Shown one piece after another: positions 54,901 through 64,000 of a stretch of 64,000 nt of DNA (position 1 is the stretch's first letter; the number at the start of each line of letters is the position of its first letter). A program made the position numbers and the translations under genes. The notes under the pieces were generated by a model. The model did not search any database. It had not been told where the DNA came from and worked only from the letters and a program-made list of their open reading frames with translations. The stretch lies in NCBI GenBank assembly GCA_034687125.1, contig JAQGBZ010000009.1, forward strand, positions 1 through 64,000, written 5' to 3'. Origin of the DNA: Neelides folsomi (Eukaryota > Arthropoda > Collembola > Neelipleona > Neelidae).

Positions 54901-56804
54901 TAATTTAATCAATGAATATAATTATTATTAATCAAATTTGAACTTACTCGTCCAGATCTTCATCTTTGATGATCCTTTTAATAGGAAGGATTTCAGGAGA
55001 GTCGAATTCGCTTTCACCTTTCCTTTTTCGCTAGAAATAAGCAAGAATATGCACATGAAAATCCATTAATCTCAGAGCAGATTTATAATAAAATCAACAT
55101 TAACAAGCTAATAATAAAAATAAATGTCAATAAAATTAAATAAAGGCAATTAAAACCATTGAGTTTAAAAGGCGAACGAATTTGGGCGTTTTGAACTTAA
55201 TCGTATAGCCCAAAGAAGGGAAACAACCCTTTGACCCCGTCGTCGAGTACCTCGTCGATGATGAATTCCCCATTATTATAACTCTACTACTAATAATTTA
55301 ATTTTATTGTCAATTTATCCCAAATGCCGGCTACTCTAAACTTATTCTCGTTTAATATAAACGGAGGACTGCCAGTGTCTGGAGACTATGAATTTTAAAA
55401 TGGCCTTTAAGGGGAATCTAATGGGTTGGTCGAGTAGTTTATCTTTTAATTACAAAAGCAATTTTATTAATATAATGTTCCCTTAAAAGAACTGATAAGC
55501 AGTATTCTTCTCTAACTAATAATAAATAAACAAGGGATAATAAATGTCATGAAAAGAAACGAAACAAAGGCTGAGGGAGCCGACCGAGCTCCTTGCTAAA
55601 TGAGGGAAATGCAAAGGAGGTCTCTTTTGTGTAGCCAGAAAGAATCCGCATTTGTTTCTCTCTTCATTCCCGATCCACCACGCTCGCCAAACATCGTCAA
55701 TCATCAATTACCATCCTTCAATTGAACACATAAACACCGTGACATGGAGATCATTTGACTATCAAATTGCTGATTAGGCTGAGACGGATCTTATCTCGCT
55801 TCGGCTCTCGTCCCTTCCTCTTCTGCTGACTTGGTATGGAGACCTTTTCAAATACGTTTTTAACTCGCCATCAGACATGGTAATTATTTTGATATGTCGG
55901 GGATTTATAATTCCTTTTCTTAATCTTATCAATTTTACAAATCCCGGCCTCCCCTCGGTCGATCTTGAGGACAAATGACAATCCTGCTTTTGATGGTCAG
56001 TTCTTCAAGGGATCTCGACAATCTCGGAACGTTTTCAACCTCGCAAGACAAGTCTTAGCCCTCTTAACCCATGGGCTCAAATTGTTTATTTTAATTCCCT
56101 TTTAATTGACTTTCTGGGGTTTTGTCATATTTTATTTTACATTTTGTAAACAACCATTACTGTGTTTATTAGTTATGGATTAAATTGATAGTCTCCTCTC
56201 CTTAGTCTATGTTAAATGGAATTGATTTCAATTTTTGTAAATTTTATATTTCTTTTAAGGACTATAATTTTCATCCCGGGGATTTAAATTTTTTAACCTT
56301 TGAGGAAACTGAAATTGAGTATATTATAAAATTGCTTTGTTTAATTTTTTTCCATTTCTGAATGATTTTGAGTGTTAATTAGAGGAATTGTACGAGGGTG
56401 ACGACGAGGTCAGACGCCTTGATAAATCGAGATTAGTCCAATTCCAATAGAAAGGTGGGAATTATTACGAGAGAAGAAGGAGAGACATCAAAGTCTTGGT
56501 CTTGGTTCGCGATTCCCATAACTTCATCTGCATTGTCAGAGTTGTTGAGATCGTTGTTGAAGTCGGTGGAGTCGGAATCGACGGTTCTGGGCTCCGTCTC
56601 CTCATCGAATATCCGCGGGGATGAGGGAGGAAGGCCTGCCGTGAAGATCTCTTCGTCGAAGTCATCTGGTCCGAAGTTTGTCCTCGTCTCGTCGGCCGGT
56701 GTTTCAAACTGGGCATAATTTCTTCGTCCTCCAGATCCACTTGCCAATCTCTTCACCGGGGGATCAAATATTATCCGCTCCTTCTCGTCATCCTTCTCCT
56801 CCAT
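51948..56804 (-). CDS. FBXW7: F-box/WD40 substrate receptor FBXW7 (archipelago)
   Basis: Substrate-recognition subunit of SCF ubiquitin ligase; destroys phosphorylated cyclin E, Myc and Notch in animals. Exons in transcript order: 56804-56469, 55030-54948, 54875-54722, 54614-54480, 53809-53484, 53304-53065, 52945-52720, 52643-52433, 52323-52219, 52117-51948; phases close, giving 661 aa. The start has a strong context (ACCATGG). N-terminal 180 residues are acidic and diverged, with a basic KRKG patch. Dimerisation segment MEHWLQLF...[17 protein letters not shown] about 184-225. F-box about 226-275 ([20 protein letters not shown]...[13 protein letters not shown]). Eight WD40 blades follow from about 318 to the end. 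The Arg residues that grip phosphodegrons are present ([26 protein letters not shown]). The end, [19 protein letters not shown], matches the family. The N-terminal exon is the least certain because alternative first exons are usual in this family. Confidence 0.96.
53810..54479 (-). other. Intron 4 of FBXW7, hosting a foldback element
   Basis: About 670 bp between the exons for PKE and LALYVL of the F-box. Most of it is the 423-bp inverted-repeat element described separately; the rest is AT-rich with TACAT repeats. Confidence 0.8.
53993..54415. mobile_element. Foldback MITE, Tc1/mariner-like, with TA target duplication
   Basis: The element begins CTCCCTGAGTACACAAGAG and its right end is the near-exact complement (CTCCCTGAGTGCACAAGAG read inward), each flanked by TA (53991-53992 and 54416-54417). 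The two arms are about 200 bp each and nearly identical along their whole length, e.g. CTTGGTTTGGGCCCCCTTCT in both and AATTGCACTGT next to the centre. The loop is about 19 nt. There is no coding capacity. TA duplication and a CTCCCT end fit the Tc1/mariner superfamily, including Stowaway-type MITEs. High arm identity suggests a fairly recent insertion. Within the FBXW7 transcript it would form a long hairpin. Confidence 0.9.
55031..56468 (-). other. Intron 1 of FBXW7
   Basis: About 1.4 kb between the acidic N-terminal exon and the short [13 protein letters not shown] exon. It could contain an alternative first exon, as in other animals, but none can be supported. Confidence 0.6.
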
Positions 56805-57890
56805 GGTCCTTAAAGTGAAAACAACAAATTAGTAAGTTCTGGTTTATTCCAATTAACTCCACTTTCTATCTATAATTATTAATTATGAAATCCCACTTTC
56901 TCATTCTTTTTCTAATCATAATTGAAGGAGATGAATAAGAAATGCCGAGTATTTACTATTCTGAACCTTCTTTATGACTGGATCTTAAGTACACATTAGT
57001 ATATCTTTTAAATATATGTTGTTTCTTTGAACTCGACGAGTGATTTAAATCATTTTGAATAACTTTTACCTTAATAATTATCATATTTCATTCACTAACT
57101 CTCAATATTAAAAATCATCTCCGAACTTTTTTTATTCTAATTCGTAATTTCTCTATCAATTTCGTAATTATTTTCTTTATTTCGTTTTTGTTTTGGTCAG
57201 CTCTTCTTCTTTAAGTGTGATAAAGGAAAAAAACACAACTACACAGTTAGCCCTTCAAAATAAGATTCATTTCTTTAAAATTGAAACGTTTGATTTTCTT
57301 ATAATTGTTTTTCTCAATTAAGATGATCCTGGAACGGATCTCCCACACAAAGGGAGACTTGACCCAATTGTGCTTATTTACTCGGAGTTTGGAGCCCTGG
57401 ACGAAGAATCGAGAAGAATTGAAGGACTTACTATTTTGAAGGAGATTTAAATGTCCTTTTACAGGACCTCTCCTCTCCAAATTGTCCAATGCTCTCTTGG
57501 GTTTAGAGATCCATGTTGATTTTCCTCTCTGGGCTGGTGAGGTTTGAGAGGGCAGAGGGAAGCCCTTAAAGGTCCTTCCCAAATTCCCAGAACCCTTTTA
57601 GCACTCTTTTCCCAAGGACCTTGAGCTTTTTCCTCCCTTTTTGTGTGTATGGGATGAGAGGAATGGGATTTGTGGCGGGATGGCGGGTTGGCGGGTTGGA
57701 TGGACTTTCCTCAAGGGAAATATAAAATGTATCCCTTCAAGGGTTCTCTTTGAATGTGACAAAGGGGCTTCTCCTGTCTCGCCTGACTGAGGACCCCGTG
57801 GGAAGGAGGAGCAACTTCTAATACACTCCGTTGTTGCCGCACTTGCTCAGCCGTCCACCATTTCTCCGCCGCCCGCCCCGACCCGCCGAC
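56805..57890. promoter_or_regulatory. Divergent intergenic region of FBXW7 and myotrophin
   Basis: About 1.1 kb between two start codons that point away from each other, so it should hold both promoters. The myotrophin side is G+C-rich, with GGCGGGATGGCGGGTTGGCG repeats near 57672-57700. No TATA box stands out. Confidence 0.5.
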
Positions 57891-58807
57891 ATGAGTGAGT
57901 TAGTCTGGGGAATTAAAAACGGAGATCTCGACCAAGTGAGGGAAATCGTCGAGAAAAGGGTACGTTTAAGCCTTTAAAACTCTCTTGCTCCCTATTTTAA
58001 ACAAAGGTTCCCACAGGTGAGGGCCCAATCAACCTTTCATAATAACCATTTAACTCCTTCACCACGAGATTTTCACATTCAAAATTGAACTTTGATTGTT
58101 TTTGTAAAATTAATTTTAAAACATGTAAGTTGAGCTCCCAAATAGAACTCTTAATTTTACTGATTTTAAAATCTATCTTTGGGAGTTATGCAAATGAGCA
58201 TTGGAGGATTTTGACAAATAAATAATGAATGGCATTTTAAATCATAGTTTATTAGAATGAAAGGAGTCTTAAATTGATGATTTTTTAACTCAGGGACTTG
58301 ATGTGAACGAGGAAGTAGACGGGCGTCCGCCGATTCACTATGCTGCTGATTATGGGCAAAAGGAAGTCATTGAATACCTCATTTCCAAAGGAGCAAATGT
58401 CAATGTAAGCCCAAAACGATGGATAAATAATTTAAATAATTATTTTAATCAACGTTGAGAATCTGTGATAAATAATTTTAATTATTTTCCTTAGATATGC
58501 GACAAACATGGGATCAGCGCTCTCTTAGCAGCCATTTGGGAAGGCCACACGGAATGTGTGAAATTTCTATTGCAAAAGGTTTTTAAATTTGCTCCTTTTA
58601 ACAATTCTTTTTGGATTTTTATAGTAAATTCATTATTAATTTAAATTTGTTTCAATATTATTAATTTGCGGAACTAAACATTAGAAAATAATTTTTGTAA
58701 AAATTAATTTTATTTTTCAGGGAGCAAATAAAAGTGGTAAAACTCCCGAAGGAACGAGTTACTTCGAAGCTGCAGAAAAAGAGGACATACGAGCTTTACT
58801 CAAATAA
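57891..58807 (+). CDS. MTPN: Myotrophin (V-1), ankyrin-repeat inhibitor of actin capping protein
   Basis: Exons 57891-57959, 58294-58404, 58495-58578 and 58721-58807 are all in phase 0 and give 116 aa, against 118 in vertebrates. The protein is almost only ankyrin repeats: MSELVWGIKNGDLDQVREIV, RPPIHYAADYGQKEVIEYLI, ISALLAAIWEGHTECVKFLL and a last capping repeat ending DIRALLK. Known family role: cytosolic V-1 binds capping protein and keeps it off actin barbed ends. Each exon carries about one repeat, the usual layout for this gene. Length, repeat number and the start M-x-x-x-x-x-W-x-IKNGDLD make the assignment secure. Confidence 0.94.
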
Positions 58808-60436
58808 ACAACGAACCCCGATTTGAAATCCACTCCAATAAGATGACTTCAACATTTCCAAAATCTCAGTCTCCGGATTGAAAGACTCAAAATTTCCTCG
58901 TGATGATCCAAGAAGTTGAAAGAGCCCCGTTTTGAATAATTGGCATGATTGTTTCCTATTTGACCTACCAATGACCCCTTGTAAGAAATTTCTAAGAGTG
59001 TGGAAGGGGAACTAGTCGTCAGTGGAATGAATTGAATCCCATTCGAAGAGGTAATAAATAATTTTAAATGTCTAACTCTACGGATTTCCTATTATTAAGT
59101 AATGATGGTCACACCTAAGTATATTTCTCTGTCTCAATTGTTCTACCTTTTTATTGATAGTTTATAACCACGTTTTTGGAATATTTTTTCAAACTCGCAC
59201 CAGATCCCATTATGACTCGGTAAATCGTTGTGTAATCAGTATTGGATTTGTATTAGTGGTTGGTGTTATTTGGTGTATTGATAATAATTGATATGACTCG
59301 ACTGTAATTTTCCTCTCACTTTGTCAGATGAAGAGGGGAATTAATTTAAGCTTTTTCATAAATCCGTAACTGCAGTTCAAGAGTTACTCTCGCTGTCTAA
59401 TGAAATGTAATGTGAATTAACATTTGCTTTTGATAAATTAATACTTATGTAAAAGAAGATGAATAATGAAGTAAACGTTAATTTTAATGAATTCTCGTGT
59501 TTTCATTTATAATTCATAAACCATAATTGTGTGCTCTACATATATACATACTTAAGTAGCTATTAATTTTATTAGACTATGTCTCAGTATAAATGCATTT
59601 AACAAATGAGTTCATTTTATTCCAGCACAAATCGTTCCTTAATTTCAAACATTTCAATTAAAATGTATCTACCAAATAGTAATTAGAGATAATAGACAAT
59701 TTAATTATAAATACAATATAGGATAGGATGCAATAAATATAAAAACAGTTAGGTATTAATGCATCGATCTTTGTAATTAATAATGTAGGTAAACACGTAT
59801 TTTTTACAAATGTGTTCCTTGTAGAGATAATGTTACAATTTACAATCCACAATGTCGAATTTATTAAGTATAGGTAATGTCTACCGTAGGTTTTAATTTC
59901 ATGCTCCGGGCAAATTCTACACGCGCCGTGATGACAATGAGGTTCACTCCCATGCGTGTTAATTTAAATTATTTTATCTAAGTGAATTAAAGATGCCCAA
60001 TGATGGTTGCCCTTGCATGCCGACAAGGAGTTGAAACTCCTTCCTACTTGTATGACAATAAGACACACTCGGGTGTGTATGGAATTATAAAGAAAGAAGG
60101 CCGTTGTGGGCTCGCAAGCTTTTATTTCTCCCATTGTTATAATAATTGTTACATAAAAGGAGTTTAAAGAAGGGACAGTTTGTCAATTGCTCATTACTCA
60201 CAACTCCGTCATCGTATATATAAATAAATGAGTGAAAATAACAATTAAATCATTCTTCCGAATTTGACCCTTGTTTTCTCGCGGGGGGATTAGCTAAGAA
60301 GTCGCGTGCTCATTTAGTTAGTTGATTATCGTGGGAGGAACCTTTGGTTTACTTATTCATTTAAAAAGTTGATGGACTTCACTTTATCTCTCTAATCTTC
60401 AAATGGGAGATCACAGGAAGGAGAAATGCTTCATTT
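58808..60436. other. Interval between convergent myotrophin and VWC genes
   Basis: About 1.6 kb with the two 3' UTRs and AT-rich DNA. No exon or RNA gene is recognised. Confidence 0.6.
59053..59058 (+). terminator. Candidate polyadenylation signal of myotrophin
   Basis: AATAAA lies about 245 nt after the stop codon; chosen by position only. Confidence 0.35.
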
Positions 60437-60948
60437 CTATTGTTGCTTGGACGGGGCGACGGGAGATCCTCCTTGCGGTGGGATGCCCGACCCGGATCCG
60501 GGTGACCCTGCTTCTGGTGGTCGGGGCACGTCCGGGTATTCCAGAGTGGTTCCTGGCTCGCACTCGAACACGGGGCAGCACTTGGGGAAATCCGCCGTCT
60601 TGTTGGTCTTCTCCGACAACTTGCACTTGGGATTGGGCTTCGGGAGCGGTCCGCAGTCCTCGACCAATTCCCAGAGCCGCCCTTGTTGAGCGACGCAAGT
60701 GGACCGGCCGCAGAAGGGCTTCAAGTCCCAGGCGGATCCCGGCTCGAACGTTGCACACCGCGTGGAGGCGAAACACGTTCCCGGGAAATCTAACAAGAAA
60801 GGTGAGCAAGGGAATTTTGGAATCAACCCGAAATACCTCTGAGGACATCGGCAGGGATGAGTCTTTGGAAGACCCGGTCCCCGTCTTTGTCTTCCTGGGC
60901 GAGGGCGAGGGCGAGGAGAGCTCCAACGAGGCACAAATAACCCTTCAT
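60437..60948 (-). CDS. Secreted single von Willebrand factor C-domain protein (SVWC, Vago-like)
   Basis: Exons 60948-60837 and 60789-60437 join in phase (G+AT gives Asp) to about 154 aa; the intron is 47 bp. A signal peptide MKGYLCLVGALLALALAQED is followed by a short linker and a compact Cys-rich domain: GTCFASTRC, then FEPGSAWDLKPFCGRSTC, EDCG, PKC and a final PKCCPVFEC. Nine Cys include the adjacent pair typical of the arthropod SVWC family, which numbers small secreted proteins induced by infection, nutrition or stress, Vago among them. The C-terminal 40 residues are Pro/Gly-rich without Cys. The protein should be secreted into haemolymph. Family call is good; orthology with the antiviral Vago genes is not shown, since arthropods have many SVWC paralogues. 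Confidence 0.85.
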
Positions 60949-60982
60949 GATTACCAATGAGAAACTCGCCGTTCCTCCTCCC

Positions 60983-60989
60983 TTTTATA
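60983..60989 (-). promoter_or_regulatory. TATA box of the SVWC gene
   Basis: TATAAAA in CTATAAAAGG starts 41 bp upstream of the ATG. An initiator-like TCATTG has its A at 60958, 31 bp downstream of the first T, which is the standard spacing. This predicts a 5' UTR of only about 10 nt. Confidence 0.65.
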
Positions 60990-61112
60990 GAAGCCCCACG
61001 TCACGGCGGCCGACACACACGGGGGAAAGTTGACTCCCACGGACGCCCCAATCCCCTCCATATCGCCCCAATGCAGTTTGATCTTCATCAGATCCCTTAT
61101 CTCAGACACTCC

Positions 61113-61122
61113 GGAATATCCC
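61113..61122 (-). promoter_or_regulatory. Rel/NF-kB consensus upstream of the SVWC gene
   Basis: GGGATATTCC fits GGGRNWYYCC at every position and lies about 165 bp upstream of the ATG and 124 bp upstream of the TATA box. In mosquitoes a Vago gene is reported to be switched on through a Rel2 site; here the link is inference from one site. Confidence 0.4.
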
Positions 61123-64000
61123 CACGATATTTATGAGGAAAAGTGGAGAACTCATCTTTTCATTGACCTTCATCAGGAGCATAATTAACTAAATGTGTTT
61201 ACTTCCCATTAAACACCGCTAAATGTGAGATGTGGATTGGGTAAATACCATCCATTGGGGAATTGTTCATACCATGGGAATTTGTTTGTTTCCTCCAACA
61301 AAGGAGTAAAAGTGAGATATTCTTGGCTTTCGTCCTCAATAATTTCTCTCTGATCCAGTTCTCATTCCTCCGCCCCCATCCTTCCAAACTTCCTCAGAGG
61401 GCTAATGAGGAATAATGAGAGTCATTAAAGGTAAACTCCCCCACTTGTCCATTCCTTAACTCACTTACATTTAGTTATTTAGTTAATTAGAAGGATCTGT
61501 CAATGAGGGAATTCTGAGAATCGTGTGGAAAGGGATAGTATAAATTATTACTCAATGACAGGTCAACTCGTCCCATCCTCTCATACGTCCACTGGTCATC
61601 CAAGAGGGAAAGTTGACATTTGTCTCTCAATGAGGGATTTCCCCTGCTCTATCTTTATGCATAAATGCTACATAACAAGTCGAATTGTCAATATTGGCCT
61701 GCCCTCAAATCACTTTTCCATTCTCAAATGAATTATATCACCTCATTCTCTTACGTACACAATATTCAGCCCTTTATTTCCAACCCAACCCAAATGAATA
61801 TATTATTGTGACCATAAGAGGCCTTGAAATGAGATTTGAAAAGTCCTGTACCTCAGCCCGTGCTCTCGATTACCCAATCGCTCCTAATTAAAATGGTGTG
61901 GAATTAAGAATTTAATATTTAATTAGCAGTTTCCTCATCATCATAATGGATTAATTGTTCATTTGTTGTCCAAAGGCCAATTTGAGGGATTGTGACCTTT
62001 TGATGGAAAGAAAGGACGTGAAACTCCGTACCAAATCCTTCCATTCCCCATTATGTTGCTTTGAACTCTGGGGGAAGATGTTTGTATGTAAATTGAGTTT
62101 TTCTTTGGGCCGTCGAAGGAAAGTTGGTGAGAAACATCAGAAAGGATCTCCACTCACTTTCAAGTTCTCTCAAATGAGAAAATGAAATTCATTATTCCTC
62201 CTTATCCGCCTCTATAGCCTCAGACGAGTATAAAGTCGTGAAAGAATGAATAGCCTCAAATTTCTATCCACTCCATTTTAAACTTCATGGCTTTCTGGGC
62301 CCATATATGTAAATAGAATAATGTGAGTCATTCCCCAATTCTACGGAATTGGGCTTAATTGAATTAATTAGATTGTAAGTCAAATTCCCTGTCATTACTG
62401 ACTCTGTATTGTGAGAGGTTAAGCAGATGAACTTTTTTTATATATAAAGTTAGCCATGGCACAATTTCCAGGCGTCCGTGTGTTTGTTTACCTTTTCCAC
62501 TTAATTCTCTTTTTTATTCCACCCCTTGTGTTCACTCGAGGGATTGAGCACATGAGAACTCCCGGTTGATTAATCAACGGAATGAAAACCTAAGGTTAAC
62601 CCATGAGGTAAAAAGGGATATTTAAATGGGCATTGGAAAAATCTCGCCTTCACACGCGGGTTCACTTTGTAATTGTTTTATTTGAAGTGAACGGCAACCT
62701 CAAATTATGATATTTATTGAAATAATAACATCTTGTCTTTGGTATACAATTTAGTAAATAGACGCCATCCTCAATTGCCCATTTCAAACCTTCGAAGTGA
62801 GGCGAAGGACGCGATTAAATCCATTTAATTCATTATTAATATAAATAAATAAACATATTAAGTAAATATAGAAATCTTTTCAATTCCTTCTCGGAGAGTT
62901 TAAAAAGAGAAACTTGGTGTAATGGTAATGAGACATGTGTTTGTTTCTATTTAAATTTCCTTCCCCATTGCCCCATTTAGGACCAATCTTTGAGTGAGTT
63001 GGAAATGATAAGTGGGAAATTGAGGTGTTTCCTCCGTTGAGGGAAACGGTCCCAAATGGAGGTGTAGTGGAAAGATGAAATCATCTCCCAGTTGCGTTTT
63101 TATGTAGATGTAATAAAAAGGTGATCTTAATTCCCCTGATGCTCAGGCAACCATAGATGCGTTTCTTACACTTCATTCTGATAACAGTCAATTATTGATC
63201 CGGCCAATTAGAAGTTCCGTCGAGAGGAAAATGAAAGTGAGGAAACGAGATATGGCAGACACGCTATAGGAGAGATAGGGAACAGAAAGCAGGTACTTCA
63301 TGACTGAACCATTATTCCACCTATGCAAATAAATAATTACATATACAAAGAGGTTATGTCTCGTGGAGGGTCTTCGGAAGTAAAAACGAGTAGAAAACGG
63401 AGATTTCATTAAGAAAGCTCTCGATTAATTGATGATGATCTTTACACATACAACTCTTGGCTCGAAACTCAATCCAAGAGGAGCCAGGAACTCAATGTCA
63501 AGAGGAATCATTAAGGGGAAAATGAGTGGTGGCCTCAAGGTCCACGAGATCCACAGCATTTAAACGCCTTCATTTAATAATCTACATTTATTATAATAAT
63601 TTATTGTAAGTTTTTATAATAACTTTGATATAATAATTTATTTAAAAACTATTTCAAAATTAAACCTTATTAATTAATGTTTAAATAAATCTAGAAATGA
63701 AAATGTTTAATAAGGAATTCATTCGCGGAAACGTGTTTTTATATAATGTGAGTCTTCCGCACATTTTGGCTCATTGTCTGCTTCACAGTTTGGGATTATT
63801 GCAATTAATGTATCATTTAAAGTTAATATGGCATACTTGGGCCCTGCCAACTATTACAATGACTGTATGAGTAACAAAGTGGGCATTTCACGGTTTGATC
63901 TCGTCTAAATTATTTAAATATTTGTAAATGGTTCCTTGTGCCAGGCCGCTACTGGTCCGCTCGACCACTATGAACCAAACCTTTTAAATGTCGAATTAAT
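61123..64000. other. Terminal region with no recognised gene
   Basis: Beyond the SVWC promoter nothing is recognised: open frames stay below 80 codons, no domain or splice-linked exon chain is visible, and no tRNA or transposon end was noticed. It may be intergenic or a long intron of a gene beyond the window. Confidence 0.5.

Noticed and set aside
60403-60960. 185-codon open frame on the plus strand
   Set aside because: It is the antisense of the SVWC gene, whose minus-strand reading has a signal peptide, family cysteines and consistent splice sites.
1-64000. Bacterial features, CRISPR arrays, operons, rRNA and tRNA genes
   Set aside because: Spliced animal genes fill the window. No regularly spaced repeats and no cloverleaf with a convincing T-arm were noticed by eye; a tRNA scan was not possible.

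Overview
The window is eukaryotic nuclear DNA, very probably from an arthropod and most likely a crustacean-type or other non-dipteran lineage. Genes are split by GT...AG introns as short as 47-48 bp next to introns of several kb. Exons are clearly richer in G+C than the AT-rich flanks. The gene content points the same way: a glutamate-gated chloride channel (a protostome receptor), a nervous-wreck type F-BAR/SH3 adaptor, archipelago/FBXW7, and a secreted single-VWC-domain protein of the Vago class. Species cannot be told from the sequence. All gene models were built by hand from homology, splice signals and codon phase. Every exon junction given closes in phase. Family comparisons are from memory, not from a search.

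Layout: (1) 1-2834, AT-rich, no firm gene. (2) 2835-3582 (+), a two-exon sesquipedalian (PHETA) endosomal PH protein. (3) 3583-10153, long non-coding convergent interval. (4) 10154-20989 (-), a glutamate-gated chloride channel with eight coding positions; exon position 3 exists in two versions inside a 7.7-kb intron. (5) 20990-26248, shared upstream DNA of two head-to-head neuronal genes, with a perfect CRE. (6) 26249-34955 (+), nervous wreck/FCHSD, 19 exons, about 1001 aa. (7) 34956-38077, AT-rich convergent interval. (8) 38078-46838 (-), an 11-exon single-pass membrane protein of about 843 aa with a THSD1-like ectodomain, one thrombospondin type-1 repeat, a CUB-like region and a C-terminal PDZ ligand. 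(9) 46839-51947, non-coding. (10) 51948-56804 (-), FBXW7/archipelago, 10 exons, about 661 aa, carrying a 423-bp foldback MITE in intron 4. (11) 57891-58807 (+), myotrophin, head-to-head with FBXW7. (12) 60437-60948 (-), a secreted single-VWC-domain (Vago-like) protein with a TATA box and an upstream Rel/NF-kB consensus. (13) about 61.1-64 kb, no gene recognised.

There is no operon or single pathway. Loosely related themes are synapse and membrane traffic (GluCl, nervous wreck, sesquipedalian), actin (nervous wreck via WASp, myotrophin via capping protein) and protein turnover (FBXW7). The most interesting signals are the paired 65-nt alternative exons of the chloride channel, the long hairpin element transcribed within FBXW7, the THSD1-like receptor, and the candidate innate-immunity promoter of the VWC gene.
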